This document shows, in pieces, positions 7,198 through 8,151 of a stretch of 8,151 nucleotides of DNA (position 1 is its first letter; each line of letters starts with the position of its first letter). This DNA is from Nitrospirota bacterium. Lineage in GTDB: Bacteria > Nitrospirota > Thermodesulfovibrionia > Thermodesulfovibrionales > SM23-35. Position numbers and translations under genes: made by a program. The DNA lies in NCBI GenBank assembly GCA_029883145.1, contig JAOUJR010000073.1, positions 1 to 8,151 on the forward strand. Reading direction: 5' to 3'. The notes under the pieces were generated by a model. That model did no database searches, had not been told where the DNA came from, and saw only the letters and a program-made list of their open reading frames with translations.

Positions 7198-7256
7198 TCC
7201 GACTTTTTAATCTGTATAAATAATGTTGATTAACAACTAACTTTTAGGAGGTAAAC

Positions 7257-8060
7257 ATGATTAAGATAGCAGTTGCAGGAGCAGCAGGGAGGATGGGAAG
7301 CAGGATTACTGTTCTCTCAAAAGAATATGAAGGACTCCAGCTTACAGGTGCATTTGAGAAAAAAGGGCATAAGGACATTGGCAGAGATATCGGGACAGTA
7401 GTCGGAATTGGAGATACAGGAGTAAAACTTGTCGATAGTCTTGATTCAGTCATTGACAATGCTGACATGATTATTTCTTTTACGACAGTTGAAGCATCTC
7501 TCGAACATTTGAGGTTTGCATCATCAAAAGGTAAGGCAATGGTCATAGGCACAACAGGCTTTTCAAAAGATCATTTAAAAGAAGTTGCTGAACTGACAAA
7601 GAAAATCCCTTGTGTAATGGCATCCAATATGAGCATGGGGGTAAACCTGCTTTTAAAGGTACTGCAGGATATTGCAAGAGTTCTTGGTGATGACTACGAT
7701 ATTGAGATTATCGAGGCACATCACAGGTTAAAGAAAGACGCACCGAGCGGAACTGCATTGAAGATTGCACAGGTAATTTCAGGTGCCATAAACAGAAATC
7801 TTGAAGAGGTTGCGGTATATGCACGAAAGGGGCTTATTGGCGAGCGAACAAGAAAAGAAATTGGCATTCAGACTATTCGTGCAGGCGACATTGTCGGAGA
7901 ACATACAGTTATATTCGGTGGTCTTGGTGAAAGGATTGAGATTACTCATAAGGCATCGAGCAGGGATACCTTTGCAAGAGGCGCGTTGAAGGCTGCGCTA
8001 TGGCTTTCAGGAAGACCAGCAGGTCTTTATGATATGCAGGACGTGCTTGGGCTGAAATAA
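7257..8060 (+). CDS. dapB: 4-hydroxy-tetrahydrodipicolinate reductase
   Basis: DapB reduces the dihydrodipicolinate precursor with NAD(P)H in the cytoplasm, a step of diaminopimelate/lysine synthesis. The 267-residue product is of normal family length. It has the Rossmann motif VAGAAGRMG (6-14), a GTTGFS block (98-103), NMSMGVNLL (124-132), the catalytic and substrate-binding segment EAHHRLKKDAPSGTA (154-168), and the C-terminal SSRDTFARGALKAALWL. ATG 7257 is fixed by homology and by a strong Shine-Dalgarno AGGAGGT at 7246-7252, the best in the window. The gene probably has its own promoter in 7198-7245; TATAAA at 7215-7220 is a possible -10 box but no good -35 was found. No other dap gene is visible; one may follow downstream. 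Confidence 0.97.
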   Translation: MIKIAVAGAAGRMGSRITVLSKEYEGLQLTGAFEKKGHKDIGRDIGTVVGIGDTGVKLVDSLDSVIDNADMIISFTTVEASLEHLRFASSKGKAMVIGTTGFSKDHLKEVAELTKKIPCVMASNMSMGVNLLLKVLQDIARVLGDDYDIEIIEAHHRLKKDAPSGTALKIAQVISGAINRNLEEVAVYARKGLIGERTRKEIGIQTIRAGDIVGEHTVIFGGLGERIEITHKASSRDTFARGALKAALWLSGRPAGLYDMQDVLGLK

Positions 8061-8151
8061 TAGCTGCTGAGCATCAGAACAGCACTGACACAACTTTATG
8101 AATATGAGCAAGCGGTGAGTTAAGGGTTCGAACCATACTTCTTTATATCGT
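8061..8151. other. Downstream flank of dapB, no recognised gene
   Basis: The remaining 91 bases contain a hairpin directly after the dapB stop (GCTGCTGA at 8063-8070 pairing with TCAG at 8074-8077 and CAGC at 8080-8083, with a 2-nt bulge). No T-run follows, so it is not a standard terminator. A perfect 10-bp palindrome GGTTCGAACC sits at 8125-8134. The short frame starting ATG at 8099 stops after six codons. The following gene's start lies outside the window. Confidence 0.4.

Noticed and set aside
8063..8083. Possible terminator after dapB
   Set aside because: There is a stem with a bulge but no T-run after it.
8110..8140. GGTTCGAACC resembling the T-arm of a tRNA
   Set aside because: The bases on either side of TTCGAAC do not form a five-pair stem, and no acceptor, anticodon or D arm could be found around it.

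Overview
The window looks like ordinary chromosome from an AT-leaning, probably anaerobic Gram-negative bacterium. Exported proteins, a lipoprotein ApbE and the gene order recall Nitrospirota (Thermodesulfovibrionia-like) or deltaproteobacterial lineages. That placement is an impression from protein style, not a search result. No phage, insertion sequence, CRISPR array, rRNA or tRNA gene was seen.

Left part (1-2126). A gene truncated by the window edge encodes the C-terminal half of a multi-membrane-span, spermidine-synthase-like protein. Its cytoplasmic loop carries an in-frame 104-bp palindromic repeat. Facing it on the minus strand, with 9 bp between the convergent ends, is a two-gene unit: a small exported DUF1573 protein followed, with a 1-nt stop/start overlap, by a protein-L-isoaspartate O-methyltransferase (pcm) that has a signal peptide. 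The DUF1573 frame holds an in-frame TGA exactly where the family has the first cysteine of its SCGC motif. A hairpin of bacterial SECIS form follows it. The best single reading is a selenoprotein; a nonsense mutation is the main alternative.

Middle part (2127-6796). After a 240-bp divergent intergenic region with heptamer-like repeats comes a tightly overlapping plus-strand operon. It starts with uvrA (nucleotide excision repair), in a short form that appears to lack the roughly 100-residue insertion domain. Next are apbE (FAD:protein FMN transferase lipoprotein, ATGA overlap), a NusG-domain-II membrane-anchored protein (TTG start, 23-nt overlap) and a Gx-type / 'heptaprenyl diphosphate synthase component I' membrane protein (17-nt overlap). 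The last three commonly occur together and suggest extracytoplasmic flavinylation and redox work. Heptamer repeats run through the apbE signal-peptide codons.

Right part (6797-8151). A 56-residue YacG zinc protein (gyrase inhibitor family) is followed by a 110-bp inverted-repeat element containing three nested hairpins. Then comes dapB (4-hydroxy-tetrahydrodipicolinate reductase, lysine/diaminopimelate synthesis) with a strong Shine-Dalgarno sequence. The last 91 bases hold no recognisable gene.

The points most worth a second look are the candidate DUF1573 selenoprotein, the two different palindromic repeat elements (one inside a protein gene), the domain-deleted UvrA, and the heptamer repeats shaping a lipoprotein signal sequence.
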